DNA of 64,000 nucleotides, taken from the NCBI RefSeq assembly GCF_013368755.1, contig NC_049561.1, positions 1,674,001 through 1,738,000 on the forward strand, written 5' to 3'. The notes under the pieces were generated by a model. That model saw only the letters and a program-made list of their open reading frames with translations. It was not told where the DNA came from and did not search any database. Shown one piece after another: positions 23,176 to 34,509 of the stretch. Source of the stretch: Talaromyces rugulosus (lineage: Eukaryota; Ascomycota; Eurotiomycetes; Eurotiales; Trichocomaceae). The translations under genes and the position numbers were made by a program. Each line of letters starts with the position of its first letter. The first letter of the stretch is position 1.

Positions 23176-24707
23176 TTAAACATTTTGGGCAGCATGCTCC
23201 TCCGTCCCAAACGATTTGGGCACCACAATCCCCTGTGTCTCCAAATGACTATTCGTCCCAGCATCCGACCCATTTCTTACCGATGCTGGTATCGGCTCTC
23301 CACCCGCATCTGACACCTCTCCTGCGGTATTCAAGTTTTGTGACTGCGACTGTCCGCGCGATTGCGCTGTGTAAAAGCTGCGTGTGCGACTGTTGTTACC
23401 GCTGCCACCACTGCCGCGCGAGCCCAGCGAGGTCAGGCTATGGATGCTGCGGATCATGCTCTGGACTTTTTCGGACCTGAAGAGGCCGTACTGTACGGGC
23501 AGGCAGGCGGCCATGACGCCCAGCCCGGCTTCGAGCATGGAGAAGTAGGTTGTGAGGGTTGTGAGGTCTATCGTTGTCAGTACTGTTGGTTTGATACTGT
23601 GTATATATGGGAAGAGATGGCGTACACTCTTCATCTGCATCTGGGTCGAATTGGACTGTTGGCAAAAAATTAGCAGAGATTATCGTCCTATCAAAACGGC
23701 AAAGACAAACCGGATAGCGCTCGTTGGTAGATGACCATGCGGACAATGGACATGGCAATGGTTCTGCGTTTGTCAGACGATGTCGATATAGACCCCCTAT
23801 AAAAACTTACATAGCACCCATCCCAAACACACCCATAACGGCAAACTTGCGGCGAACAGGCAAATGCAGTTTCCAAATCTATATCCAGCATCAGCACACA
23901 AAGGACGAAATCCACACCCCCACTTCTTTTTGCATGCTATACACACCTCCCCCACAGGCATCAAAATAATAATAATATCCGTCACCACATCCGAAATCGC
24001 ATAGCCCATATGCACCATCCCTGTAGGCAGACAACGCTCTGCCTCTGTCGTGCCACTCGTCCAATACGCCGCAAAATCCGTATTGCACAAAAACAACAAC
24101 AAGAAGAAAAAACAAATCGTCCACGCGCTGACGGCCGCGATCATGAACAGATTCACAAAGCTAAACTCGCGCGCGACAAATTTGATGAAGACGCGGCGGT
24201 AAAAAAATAAAAAGCTGAGTTTTATGCAGCCGAGCGCGGGGACTTGGAGGAGTTCGGTGGGCCAGCCGGCCTGTCAAGGGTATCAATGTTAGATTTTTTT
24301 TGGTCATCTATGAGAGAGAAGGAATACGTACCACGTTGGCATCTGGGTGGTTTGGTCCTGTGTCGCCGACTGCAGCGGAGTAGCCAAATCCTTTCATGCC
24401 AGTTTCTGTCGTTGTCAGTATGCTCTTTTTTTTTGGAATACGGAAAACAAGAACACACCGATGAGAATGGTAATAGCCATGGCGATAACAAAAAGCTAAC
24501 TTCAGTCAGATCACCCTTTAACCCTGAAATCAATATAAATCTCACCAGCGCCAGTGCAATCGCCAAATCATCCATTCCAAGCCGGGACCCCTTGAGCCAG
24601 CGCGCATAAAACCGCAGACCGACCATGAAAGAACAAAATACAATGAGACACACAGCTTCGGCAATAATAACAGGCGCATGGACCCGGAGGTCCTGTATGG
24701 CCGTCAT
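23176..24707 (-). CDS. Pth11/SAT4-like rhodopsin-domain membrane protein
   Basis: Predicted seven-helix plasma-membrane protein of 379 aa, in the fungal family variously named rhodopsin domain, SAT4 or Pth11-like integral membrane proteins; some members sense surfaces or host cues. Eight exons: 24707-24546, 24495-24459, 24405-24332, 24270-23947, 23878-23811, 23763-23711, 23655-23626, 23567-23176, all GT-AG with closing phases. Landmarks are LRFYARWLKGSRLGMDDLAI in helix 1-2, CIKLSFLFFYRRVF, and VVTDIIIILMPVGE followed by LPVRRKFAVMGVFGMGAM, the typical helix-loop-helix of the family. The cytosolic tail is Ser/Gly/Arg-rich. It has no CFEM domain at the N-terminus. The ligand cannot be predicted. 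Confidence 0.88.
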
Positions 24708-26047
24708 GGTGGACGCAAAAGACGTCGAAGTTGTTGCCTCGCGGTATACTCTGCGGGGAGTAAAATGTTTATACCCGAGTCAAGGGAACCGGAATCAAGC
24801 TTGTTGGCGGGCGGGTCGGGGCGCGGTGGATCCATGGGTAGGGAGACCGTTTGTTGGGTGGGCCGATCCCTGTGTATATTGGTAATAATAGTCAACTGGT
24901 ATATTTCATGCACTTGGTTATTTTGTAGACATACTCAGTCACTGCTCACAGCAACTCTGCGCGATTATCATACATTTCCCACCGTGGGGCGATAGCAGGC
25001 AACGCTCGATCTACTCCGTACGGTTCCTGCTTCTAGCTTGTATCCACTGTAGCGCCAATGACCTGCACGTGCAATTGGGGGCAATCATTAATACAGTCTG
25101 AACAGAGTAGTAAGTACTAGCGACGAATCACAAATATCTCAGACTTGGAACTTTATTATGTAGCACTTATGGATACTTGTTACAGAGCTATGGTTACAGA
25201 TGTACATGACCCTCATGTACATACAAGGGCAATTAATTGCGTTATCAGCATATCAGGGGCTAGGAGGGTATGTATTTTATTCCCAATCCGACTAGCCACC
25301 ATAGCATTCTGGTTTTTTGGACCATGCATGGGTCCTAACCGGCCGGTGGATGCTCGTACATTTGTACGCTCCGTGTGTGAAACACTAGACCCTGATACAA
25401 CATGTACATAACACACAAAGTGTTGGGAGTACTAACCCACAGAAGATGGCCTGGATATAGTTTTCCGAAAGGCGCCGTCTTTAGCGAGACTGAGCTAACC
25501 TGTAACAGTTATTACTGCTTAGGGAAGGTGTTAAACCTTGGAAAGGTAACCTAGTACACTAGTTTGCAGACTACAGTACGGGAAGTCGGAACAATGGGCC
25601 CGAGATCTGGCACCTGACCAATGGAGAGAACCGATGAACAGTTGGATTTGCGGCGCAGATTCATCTCGTGTCGACACGTTTTTTGAGTTTTTGAGCGACC
25701 CACCACAGTGCTTAGTAGTAACACTAGTAGAATGTGAAAACTTCACCGGCTTGTCAGCACTCAGATGCTACTCGGATGCAAAACTCGGATACCAGGATGA
25801 ACTGTACCCTCCATGGTCAAAAGGGCCCGTAGGCCAAGGATATAATGGGCTTCGATTGCTCATAATACATAAACGAGAAATTAAAACGCTAGGCTTCTGC
25901 AAAGACGCTAAACCCCACAGATGCAACAACAAATTTGCAGTACATGTGAATGATCAATGTGTAATATATCAATAGAAAACTTCAAATGTTGCGAGATGAC
26001 ATGCCTTTGCCTGAACAAAAGAAATATATACAGAATGCCCATAATTA
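24708..26047. other. intergenic, no supported gene
   Basis: About 1.3 kb with no clear gene. An open frame at 25634-25975 (113 aa) shows no family resemblance and no splice context, so I do not call it. One TACTCCGTA motif is at 25012-25020. Confidence 0.45.
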
Positions 26048-27042
26048 TCAGGCGCCCAATTCCCAGACACGTTGTGGATGCTGCGAATCGAGGAGTTGAG
26101 GCGCATCATGTCCATCGAGCTCATGTTCATGTTTTGGGAGCGGTGCCGCCGTATATGCCGGAGGCAAAGCGACTTGTTTATTCTTTTTCCTATTGCGATA
26201 AAAAAGGAAGGCACCCAATGCCACGAGAGCAGCGCCGAGGGCCGACCCTATGGCGATGCCCACCTCAGCGCCCGTTCCCAAGCCACTTTTGCTTGAAGAC
26301 TGCTCTGGCGTTCCGCTTGATGTCGGAAGCCCGCTTGATGTGACAATGCTGCTGGAGGGAAATGACGAAGTTGGAGCCTGGGTGGTCGTTGCTGGCCTCG
26401 TTGTTAAGGGCAACGATGTCGTGGTCGATGTTTCTGGAGCCACCTGATCAAATTTAGTTGAAACTCGCCTGAAATACACAGCCTTGGAGTGACTCACTGA
26501 AAGAAGTTTGATACCCCATGCTTCTATCCCCTCGGCTGTACTGGGCGTGCGTGTTGCTGGCTCCTCTGTAGGCGTGGGAAGTCCAATGTTGGTCATCACG
26601 CCCGTCCAAACCACACCAGCCGTGGCCGTTGCATGACAACCGTACTGGTTATCTTTACACATAAAAGAAAAGACGTTGCTGGTGACGCTGTAGTGGTGTG
26701 TAAGCGCTTTCCAATCTTGAAGACCTGATGATAGATGACAAACCTCGGACAGCAAGTCACTGTACTGACCGGTTGACCATGGCTACTGGGCCCAGCAGTC
26801 GCACAAGCCGTGGTATAGCCAGAAGGGCATCCACCATCTGTTATATATGGGACGTCTATGGTGAATGATGGGGGAAAACAAGATCCCGATGGCATATTCC
26901 CCGTCAGTACCGGTGTGGGCGTCCCGTACATGTTACTGAAGAAACCGCTGCCCAACAAGACATAGTAATAATTTGTTGATGCAAAACAAGATGTCGGTGC
27001 AGTCCATGTTGATGGAAGAGTTGGTAGCGACGACACGGACAT
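26048..27042 (-). CDS. single-pass surface protein with Ser/Thr-rich stalk
   Basis: Predicted 295-aa membrane protein. Three exons: 27042-26778, 26724-26498, 26443-26048; both introns are GT-AG and phases close. The order is a Cys-containing ectodomain with FMCKDNQYGCHATATAGVVW, a Ser/Thr/Pro stalk, a transmembrane helix (GTGAEVGIAIGSALGAALVA), a basic RNRKKNKQ stop-transfer and a short cytosolic tail. This resembles the Mid2/Wsc-like or unnamed cell-surface proteins common in ascomycetes. No classical signal peptide is seen at the ATG, which is odd for this topology; an upstream exon may be missed. Intron 1 uses a weak GTCAAC donor and removes a stretch that would otherwise encode a plausible Cys-Cys motif, so the junction is the least certain part. 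Confidence 0.65.
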
Positions 27043-27883
27043 TCTTTATTCGACCTCAGCCTCTCGCCGCTGGTGGTGTAGAAAGGTAATATAATAAAAA
27101 TCCATCAAAATACAAGAGGAATTAGGACTTAGAAAGGACTCTCGGAATTCGGGGGGTTGAATTGCCAGCGATCAAACTAGGTAGTACTACTACGGGGGTT
27201 ACCGACCACAGCTAGGCTAGCACAGTAACACTACGGACGACATGTTCGGCGTCAAGCAAACCCTGAACTATTAAGGGTGACCCTAATTTTAGAGTAGAGA
27301 ATCATTGGCCGATAACTTAGCACATGAGGTGCTTTCTGCACTCAGCCGCCGTATGCCCCCTTCGGGTATAATACAGAGTACTCCGGAGTCCATACATGTA
27401 TTATCTGTATGCTTCTGGTGAAACAAGAGCCAATGAATACATTATTGATTGGGTGAAATTACAGCACAGTTTGACCACATAATTGGTTGATGATTCTTCT
27501 ACTAACCAAACAACGTTTGGTGTTAACTTCCCGTGCATCCGCTGGTGGGTCTGAAGATTTAACCAACACATCTTCTCCTCTGTACGGAGTACTATTGGGC
27601 CATTGGCAAGCTGAAATTGCAAAACAGACTAATAATATGCAGACTAGAGGTGATATCACCCCCCTCTGCAGCGCCACACTGGGCACCAGTTGCCCATCGG
27701 CGATCCACATCACCATGAGCGACTCTTCCGCATTGGGATAGTATGATTAAATCAGCCGCCAAAGGCGCCTTCACAGGGAGCCTTGTTTTCTCGAATACCT
27801 GATCTGATGTTGATCTATCGTGGCGGCTGCAATTTTCTCTTTGTCCCTTACGACTGTTTATCTAATCTTTTCAACTTTCCATA

Positions 27884-27917
<34 letters not shown>

Positions 27918-27932
27918 ATTGTTCTTGGTACA
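27043..27932. other. divergent intergenic region with TACTCCGTA copies and TA repeat
   Basis: Upstream of both flanking genes. It holds an inverted TACTCCGTA at 27583-27591, a near copy TACTCCGGA at 27379-27387, and a (TA)14 run at 27887-27914 in the leader of the GT32 gene. No coding sequence supported. Confidence 0.5.
27887..27914 (+). repeat. (TA)14 microsatellite
   Basis: Uninterrupted TA dinucleotide run in the 5-prime leader/promoter of the GT32 gene, ending 18 nt before its ATG. Confidence 0.9.
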
Positions 27933-29193
27933 ATGTATGGCCAGGAGTCTGCAGATTCCTGGGGCGCGCAGATTTTACACCACGCCACTAGGCGCCGCTA
28001 CAGAGGCATCGCTATTCCTCTCGTCGTCCTGACCCTGCTATTCACCATTTGGATATGCTCCGATCTTGTGACGGGCGCTATAAAGCAACGTCCCCTGAGC
28101 GGATTCTCGTTTGCTGACAGCAACGGCAGTCATCAAACGCACACTGAAGAGCAGGAGATCAATGGACCACAGTGGGCGACACATAATCCAAAAACAAACA
28201 CTGGCAGTCTCATTCCGCCCAAGATTTGGCAGATATTACTTCCGAAGAAGCAAACAGCGGACGATGTTATTATAGATCCCGACACTCTCCGGGATACGCC
28301 CTCTTGGCTTGTCATGAACCCGGATTACACATAGTAAGCATTGCCAATCTTTCGCGATTTTCCCGTTTTCGTTGTCCATATAGCTATCACGCATTTGGAC
28401 ATCTAAATGGCGAAATTCGAGAAGTTCAATCACTTCTCTATATTATAACCCCAGTACAGACATATACTGACCTTCCGTCTTCAGCACCCTGGTAGGCCAT
28501 GATGGGGGCAGTGAATTCGTCAAACAACACTTCCCAGATGACCCCAGCCTAATTGAAATGTACAACAACCTTCCGAACGTCGGGATGCAGTCTGATTTCC
28601 TCCGCTACCTCATTCTCGATGTTGAAGGTGGCGTCTATACTGATATCGACACTGTAGCATTGAAAGCTATTGATAAATGGGTGCCAACGGATCTTCGTGA
28701 TAAGGTTCGCTTGATTGTTGGCGTTGAGTTTGACCGGCGTGATGGCGGCGGCTGGGCTGATATCCCTCATTGGCTTCAGTTTTGTCAGTGGACTATTGCA
28801 GCAGCGCCTGGGCATCCCATCTTCCGAAAAATGGTTACTCGTATATTTCAGTCGCTGGATGACATATCAGTGTCTCATGGAGTTCCTGTCAACAAGTTAA
28901 CCCCGACTAGCTTTGAAGTCATGAATTCAACAGGACCCGCCGCCTGGACCGATGTTGTTTTTGAAGCATTACAGGAACATGATTCTTCTCTGAAAACGAC
29001 CAAGGACTTGTCATTTATGACAAAACCGAGGCTGTACGGCGACATTCTGGTCCTCACTATCGATGGATTTGGGATGGGCCAGCCGCACTCGCACAGCACA
29101 AATGATGGGAGCACCCCTGATGCTGCCTTGATGAGGCACCTCTTCCGGGGTTCCTGGAGAGGGGATTCAATTGAGCCAGACAATGGTAGCTGA
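27933..29193 (+). CDS. GT32 glycosyltransferase, Och1-like
   Basis: Predicted type II Golgi membrane mannosyltransferase-family protein, 369 aa, from two exons (27933-28333, 28485-29193) joined across a 151-nt intron. A short cytosolic N-terminus is followed by a membrane anchor (IAIPLVVLTLLFTIWICSDL), a stem and the GT32 catalytic domain. The domain shows IPPKIWQIL, then GMQSDFLRYLILDVEGGVYT and the DXD metal site TDIDT, then the conserved acceptor-side region PGHPIFRKMVTRIF and GPAAWTDVVFEAL. Family members act on N-glycan outer chains (Och1) or sphingolipid head groups; this one cannot be placed more precisely. The start is 19 nt after a TA repeat. Confidence 0.9.
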
Positions 29194-29972
29194 GCACTCA
29201 ACTACTCCAACATAGTTTTTCATGCATGTAATGATAGAATTGTAGATTAGACTAATGTTCAAATGATTGCCAGCGTTTCAGCGTTTTGAAAGGCAAGCGA
29301 GTTTACCTCATGTGTCGTTAGCTTATTCTTAAAGTTCCATACAACGAGTATACAAATGGCCTCGGTTCCATCCTTGCGTAGGTGTGTATCATGATTCACT
29401 TTCTTGCCTGTGGAAATCGTTACCACATCGTCTGTACCCTCGTCTAAAGTCAGCCTTATAGCTGCATTGGGAGGATTTCAAGTAGGTCCTCCTCTCATGG
29501 ATTGTCCTGATAATCTCGAAAAACCCTTGTTTGCGGATAGCCAGCAGACAGCATTATGAAATGAATTACTTATTCATAAGCACTCACTCCTCTCCCCGAA
29601 ATTATTTGAGCGTAAATATACAGAGAACTTCAATGCCACTAACAGTCGCTAGCCATAGCAACAAATACAATATCCACACTCATAACTAAAAATATAGTAT
29701 CATTTGTCGACATATCCGCCTTAGAAGTTAGGTCAACCTGGGGTCACGTGGAAGTAAACAAAGAAAGCAGTTTTTATTAGCGAACCACACTCAAATCTTG
29801 TACTTATCCTTACACACAGTCAACATTAAATATTGAATTCAGTCATTTCCCATCAAGCAAAGCTGTCTCATGCGGCGACCCAGAGCCTCAACATCTAACC
29901 TGCTCCGTCCTGATTTGGGTCCTAGGACTTCGTACTTTGTATTATCGTATATTACCCCATAGACAAAAAAAA
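29194..29972. other. convergent 3-prime intergenic region
   Basis: Region between the ends of the GT32 gene and the UstYa-family gene. No open frame with coding character and no repeat recognised. Confidence 0.5.
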
Positions 29973-31045
29973 TCATCCCTCATACTTGAGCTTCTTGTCC
30001 TCCTTGTAGTCCTCCTTGTAATCATCCGCCAAATCGTCACCATGCCCCTTGAGAATATCCCCCGGATCATACCTGCGCTCGCGCATAAACCCCTCGAGCC
30101 GATCCCAATTTACACACTCACGCGCCACGTCCGGACGCACGCTGAGGTCGTGCCATGGCCGGTGCGACCAGTAGAACCGGTTGGTGGTTAGGTCCGGATG
30201 GCACATCATCGAGGTGCGCAATGCCTCGAGGCAGTGGCCTATATATATACTTATTAGTCTTTTTTTTCACTCTTTTACTAGGAGATGATTAAAAAAAAAG
30301 GTACTGGTGTGCTCTAAATCGCTCTCCTTTTGCTTAGCTGTCATGTTGGGATAGTAGTGCTCCGCCTGGAGCGTCTGTCGGATGCGTCGCTGCCCAGTCA
30401 AATTAGTCAATAACTAGAAATTTTGACTCTGTGATACTTAAAATACTCACTAGGCAGTGCAGATTGTGGTACACGCCGAGCATAAACAAGCTGTTGCTAT
30501 TCTTCGTCACCACGGTGCGATTCGCATCTAGATGCTCGGCCTCGTCGGGGAGCACTTGCAAACCGTGTGCTGCAATAAATCAATTTCACTTACTTTTCCA
30601 AAACAGACATTCAATAGATACATACGATGAATGAGACGGTTCCACGCGCGCTCTGAGTCGTCACTGGGTGTTCCGAAGAAGGGATTGTTACTCCAGTAGT
30701 CCCACGGCGGCATGTCGATGGTGTACTCGATGGCGGGCGTGAGAGGGGCTTTTTTTCATGTTAAAGTCAACTACTCAGTACATATATAGTTTTACAGCCA
30801 ATTTCAAACATACAGTACAGCTTTGGCCGCGGGGTTTCGCCCAAGATCAAGATAGTGCGTGCATGGGGCACGAAATTGATAGCAATCAAAACGAGAAGCA
30901 CCATCAAGAGATGTGTCAATGCCGATATCAACCATGCCGTCCATCGACGAGGAGAGCGTTTTCGAGAAAGATGCACATGGTATTTCAGACCCAGAGTCTG
31001 CTCGACGTCGTGGCCGTCTAGCAGCGGCTCGGCTTCGACGCCCAT
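29973..31045 (-). CDS. UstYa-family (DUF3328) oxidase-like protein
   Basis: Predicted 274-aa membrane-anchored protein of the UstYa/DUF3328 family, members of which carry out oxidative macrocyclisation or other oxidations in fungal RiPP and other secondary-metabolite pathways. Five exons: 31045-30814, 30748-30626, 30569-30451, 30389-30305, 30238-29973; phases close. A hydrophobic helix (LLMVLLVLIAINFV) lies near residue 40, and the lumenal domain bears both diagnostic HxxHC motifs: HNLHCLRRIRQ and HTSHCLEALRTSMMCHPD. The tail is lysine/aspartate-rich with YKED repeats. Next to it lie a candidate secreted peptide, a flavin monooxygenase, a transporter pseudogene and a C6 regulator, which suggests a specialised-metabolism role; the substrate is unknown. 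Confidence 0.9.
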
Positions 31046-31472
31046 ATTGAATCCTCAAGCTATATATACTAGGGTATACAAATATGAGCCCAAAAAAAGA
31101 ATTGTAATCCTGCACACAAGAAAAAGAAGAAGCAGTCCACACTTATTCTATCAGGAACCCTCTCACACAGTAATAAATGTATCGCCGATCACTCAACAAC
31201 GAGTGGATGCGGACTTGCCCACGTAGACATGGATGCAAAGTGTGCTTATTGCCTGCACGGCAGATCACCCACAGGCCAGCCAACATTGAACATGTAGGTT
31301 AGTGATGTCAGCAGAAAATTGAGCTGCTGTTGGAGAGGGGTTGCTTAGATATGAAGTATAAGAAGGTTGACATGGACATGGATTGATTGCTCTGTGGTAC
31401 ACCCTCCAACCCAATTCCACAAACATACGCCAGAGTACCAGAGTTTCCAACTCTTGGTTAAAAAAACTCAAT
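31046..31472. other. divergent promoter region, UstYa gene and candidate peptide
   Basis: A 427-bp region upstream of the UstYa-family gene and of the small ORF at 31473. No coding content recognised apart from unsupported short frames. Confidence 0.45.
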
Positions 31473-31687
31473 ATGTGCCCCAAGCTAATGGTCCTTCTCG
31501 CCCTGTTCTGGTCGGCAGTGGCTCTTCCAATGCCATACGCAGAAGGTAGAAATCCACTACCAAAAGCATTGAGCTCCCACTGACAATCCGCAGAGGACGA
31601 TTTGCCCGTCGGCACAGAGTACGAACTTGCCATTGACTGATAAGGCATCAACTTTGCAGCTATACGAACGTGAAACGAAAGATGTAG
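31473..31687 (+). CDS. candidate small secreted peptide (possible precursor peptide)
   Basis: Speculative. An ATG opens a frame encoding a good signal peptide (MCPKLMVLLALFWSAVA then LPMPYAE). Unspliced, the frame ends after 36 codons. With GT-AG introns at 31546-31593 (48 nt, branch CTGAC) and 31619-31659 (41 nt) it would end at 31687 and give a 41-aa product whose mature end contains a Tyr and a Lys-Arg pair (DYTNVKRKM); with only the first intron it ends at 31640. Kex2-type Lys-Arg sites and short cores with Tyr are features of dikaritin precursors processed with UstYa proteins, but no repeated core is present. It lies 427 bp from, and divergent to, the UstYa gene. Confidence 0.3.
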
Positions 31688-32050
31688 GGGCGGAAGGACG
31701 TGACTAGAGCAAGCGAGAATGGAAGATGCACCACATCGTACGATGGCTTACGATGGCGCCCTAGTAACGAGAAAGGGGAAGATAACGTGAGCACCAAGAA
31801 TGAAATCAATTAAAAATAGAATGCATTTGCCTCCAGGTGTCGCTTAATCTATGATGAAATTTACGGTACATACTACATCAATTAATACATCTAGCTTCCT
31901 TTATTACTCTTTCTTGTACGTGCAAGTGTCTATCATGACATTGAACTAGCCCTAGGTTGGTAAGCATAGAATTGACATATGTAGTTTATCCTAGAATGAA
32001 TTCATTCGTATAGCAAACCTCTTGTCTCTTAACTTGTAAACATAACATCA
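31688..32050. other. intergenic, downstream of monooxygenase gene
   Basis: AT-rich 3-prime flank of the monooxygenase gene. No gene or repeat recognised. Confidence 0.45.
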
Positions 32051-33955
32051 TTATTTCTGACCATATCTCCCCCGGTACTCCTCCGCGCAGTCTCGAAAGT
32101 CGCTCGCCAGACACGGCTCCTCAGGATCCCCCCACCAGCCCTTACGATGCGAGAAAATCCCCGCCTCACACGCCAGTTTATCAGTGTAATGGACCAAATC
32201 CGCATGGAAATTGATACCGTCGACACCCCGGGTCGGATATCGTCTTCGAGACAGCGCATTCATATACGCCACTTGCCGTTTTACCTCGTCTGATGGCGGC
32301 AGAGACACATGGCCATCCCAATACGCCGTTGCCCATATGGCCTGAGCATCAGCTGCACGAAAGTTATTGGACATGCGCGCTCTCCCCAGAAACAGGATGG
32401 ATGAATCGTTCAACGGGGCCATACCCTGGTACAGTCTGGCGGGCGTGAGGTTTGTGTCTCCTCCGACTGGTTTGGCGTCTACCGGAGGATGGCCCAGAAT
32501 TGGGAATGTCTGGAGTATCTCTGCATCTGCCTTTTTGCTTAGTTCTTCCCATGTTTTTTCTTCGGCTGAAATGGTGTCGTCTGGTTGATGTGGGAGGCCG
32601 AGTTGAGCAGCTTGTTCGGGAGTGAAAAAGGGGTAGGAAGATATCCAGCCCGTGCCACATAGAACAGCATCAGTTGGCACGTTTGTTCCGTCTGTCAAGA
32701 CGATTGCATTGGATGTCGTGCCACAGAGATCGCTTCGGTAGACGTTAACGTTCTTACTCACCAGATCCCAAAAGTCGCTGTGCTGGATGACTCCGATGGG
32801 ACCACTGCTCCAGAAGAATCTATTCTGTTAGCTGTGATATTTTGCAAAAAAGATGAATGCAGCTTACGATGCTTTTGGCTCCAAGCCACGAAACCCCGGG
32901 AGAGCTCCCTCTCGTCCATGGTAATTTGCCAACGCCTTGAACCGCTTGTCAGCAGCATATATCTTCTCCTCGAGACTCGCTCTCTCGGCCTCGTTCTGGT
33001 GTAGGGCGAGAGATGCTGTAGGCAAAGTGTAAAAATGAGAAGGACTGAGTGCTGTAGCTTTCTGCGTTGCGCCGCCTTCTGCCGCATGTTTGTATCTTCC
33101 ACCAGCTGCTGGATCCATGAAGATCCCCGGCCCTTCGCCTGAAGTGCGGATGATCCAGTTGACGTTTTTGCCCTTTTTGAGAGCGCCATACACCATGTCT
33201 GCAGCTGACTTGCCCCCACCGAGAACAGTGATGTTTTTATATGCTGCCGATGACTCGTCGGTGGCCAAAATCGTCCTCTCATGAAGCCCGAGGTCACGAT
33301 GGTGCAGTATGGGAATTTTCCACTCTGGGCTGCGAGGAAACGTAGGCATATTGGGGATGGAAGTCAGTCCAGACGCCACGGCTAATTTCTTGCAGCATAC
33401 AGACCGAGGCTGAGCACCGTCTACATGCAAGAGCCATCCGCCATCTTCATCATCATCACTACCGCGCTTTTCTACCGAGCGCACGTCTGCATTGACCCAG
33501 ATTCGCGAGCGTAGAGACGCACCATTGTATACATGGCTGTCGACGTATTCTTCGAGATACCTGGTTACGTACCTGGCCTCAAAGGTGTCGTGTAGGCGGG
33601 GGGCATCGTCTGGGATTTCAAGAGCCACGTCTGCAAAGGAGCTCATGCGTAGAGGACTCTGAACCCAAAAGGCCTCAAAGACTCTTTCTGAGAGGACAGG
33701 TCAACTCAACTCTCACTCTAATCGAAGAGACAGACAAAAAACACATACCTGCACTCCATACCCCGCCGATGCTGGAATCCTTCTCGAAGATCGCCAGGCG
33801 CGCATCTGCATGGGTCTCCAGATAGAACCGAGCAAAGGCGATGCCGCTTAGCCCTAATAGCAGCAGCAACAACAACAGCAATAGTGAGCGTCGTACGATA
33901 CTTTGTTTGGGCGATGCAACTCACCAGCGCCGATGACCGCAACGTCAACCTCCAT
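32051..33955 (-). CDS. FAD/NADPH-dependent monooxygenase (FMO-like)
   Basis: Predicted 574-aa flavoprotein monooxygenase that would insert oxygen using NADPH and FAD. Four exons: 33955-33925, 33853-33749, 33687-32868, 32819-32051; phases close when the last acceptor AATAG at 32820-32822 is used. The N-terminal Rossmann motif VAVIGAGLSG is completed across intron 1, followed by IFEKDSSIGGVWSA, which carries the FAD ribose-binding acidic residue and the GVW typical of FMO/BVMO folds. The second dinucleotide motif is ITVLGGGKSAADM. The classical FMO fingerprint between the two is degenerate (FPRSPEWKIPILHHRDL). Genes of this type (UstF1/F2) occur beside UstYa proteins in the ustiloxin cluster; a shared pathway here is inference. 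Confidence 0.88.
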
Positions 33956-34509
33956 CGCATGCCAGCAGGAGCAAATACCAGATTAGTTACTTCTTACAGC
34001 CGCTGATCCACGCGATTTAAAAGACGACGCCCGGCGAGTGGATTACCGGATGTGACGGCCCCAGCACATTAATTCCAATGTAGTACTGTAAAGTCTGTAA
34101 CAATACCAAAATAATCCCCGATCCACTCACAGTTGCAGGATAGCGCCGTACTCACTGCCACTACTGCAGCAACCCCTGGTGGTTCCAGCCAAGTGGTAAA
34201 ATTTGGCTGATCGACGGACCAGGACCACTCGAGATGTAACCCGTGCGCGAATGATCAACGTTCGTTCTCTTTGTTTGATCGCGGAAATAAGTGGGTTTGT
34301 CAGAAACTGGTTATCTCTGTATCTCTGTATCTCTGTATCTCTGTATCTCTGTATCTCTGTATCTCTGTATCTCTGTATCTCTGTATCTCTGTATCTCTGT
34401 ATCTCTGTATCTCTGTATTGCTGTGTCTCTTTTCATCTGGCGATGAGTTCTATACGCAAGCACCCCACGGTCCCAGCGTTGATGCTTCAGATATTCGTAT
34501 ACCGGTCCC
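33956..34509. other. divergent region upstream of FMO and MFS pseudogene
   Basis: Shared upstream region of the two genes. It contains the 8-bp tandem repeat array at 34312-34415. A plus-strand frame running through the array is repeat-driven and not a gene. Confidence 0.55.
34312..34415 (+). repeat. 13 perfect copies of TATCTCTG
   Basis: Thirteen head-to-tail perfect 8-bp units, then a degenerate unit TATTGCTG at 34416-34423. The array ends about 95 bp before the ATG of the MFS pseudogene, so it sits in its leader or proximal promoter. Perfect identity implies a recent or ongoing slippage expansion. Confidence 0.95.

Noticed and set aside
25634..25975. 113-codon ORF with several cysteines
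   Set aside because: No signal peptide, no family likeness and no nearby promoter or splice features; within chance expectation for this region.
34312..34423. CRISPR-like repeat array
   Set aside because: The units are 8 bp and directly abutting with no spacers, in a fungal genome; it is a minisatellite.
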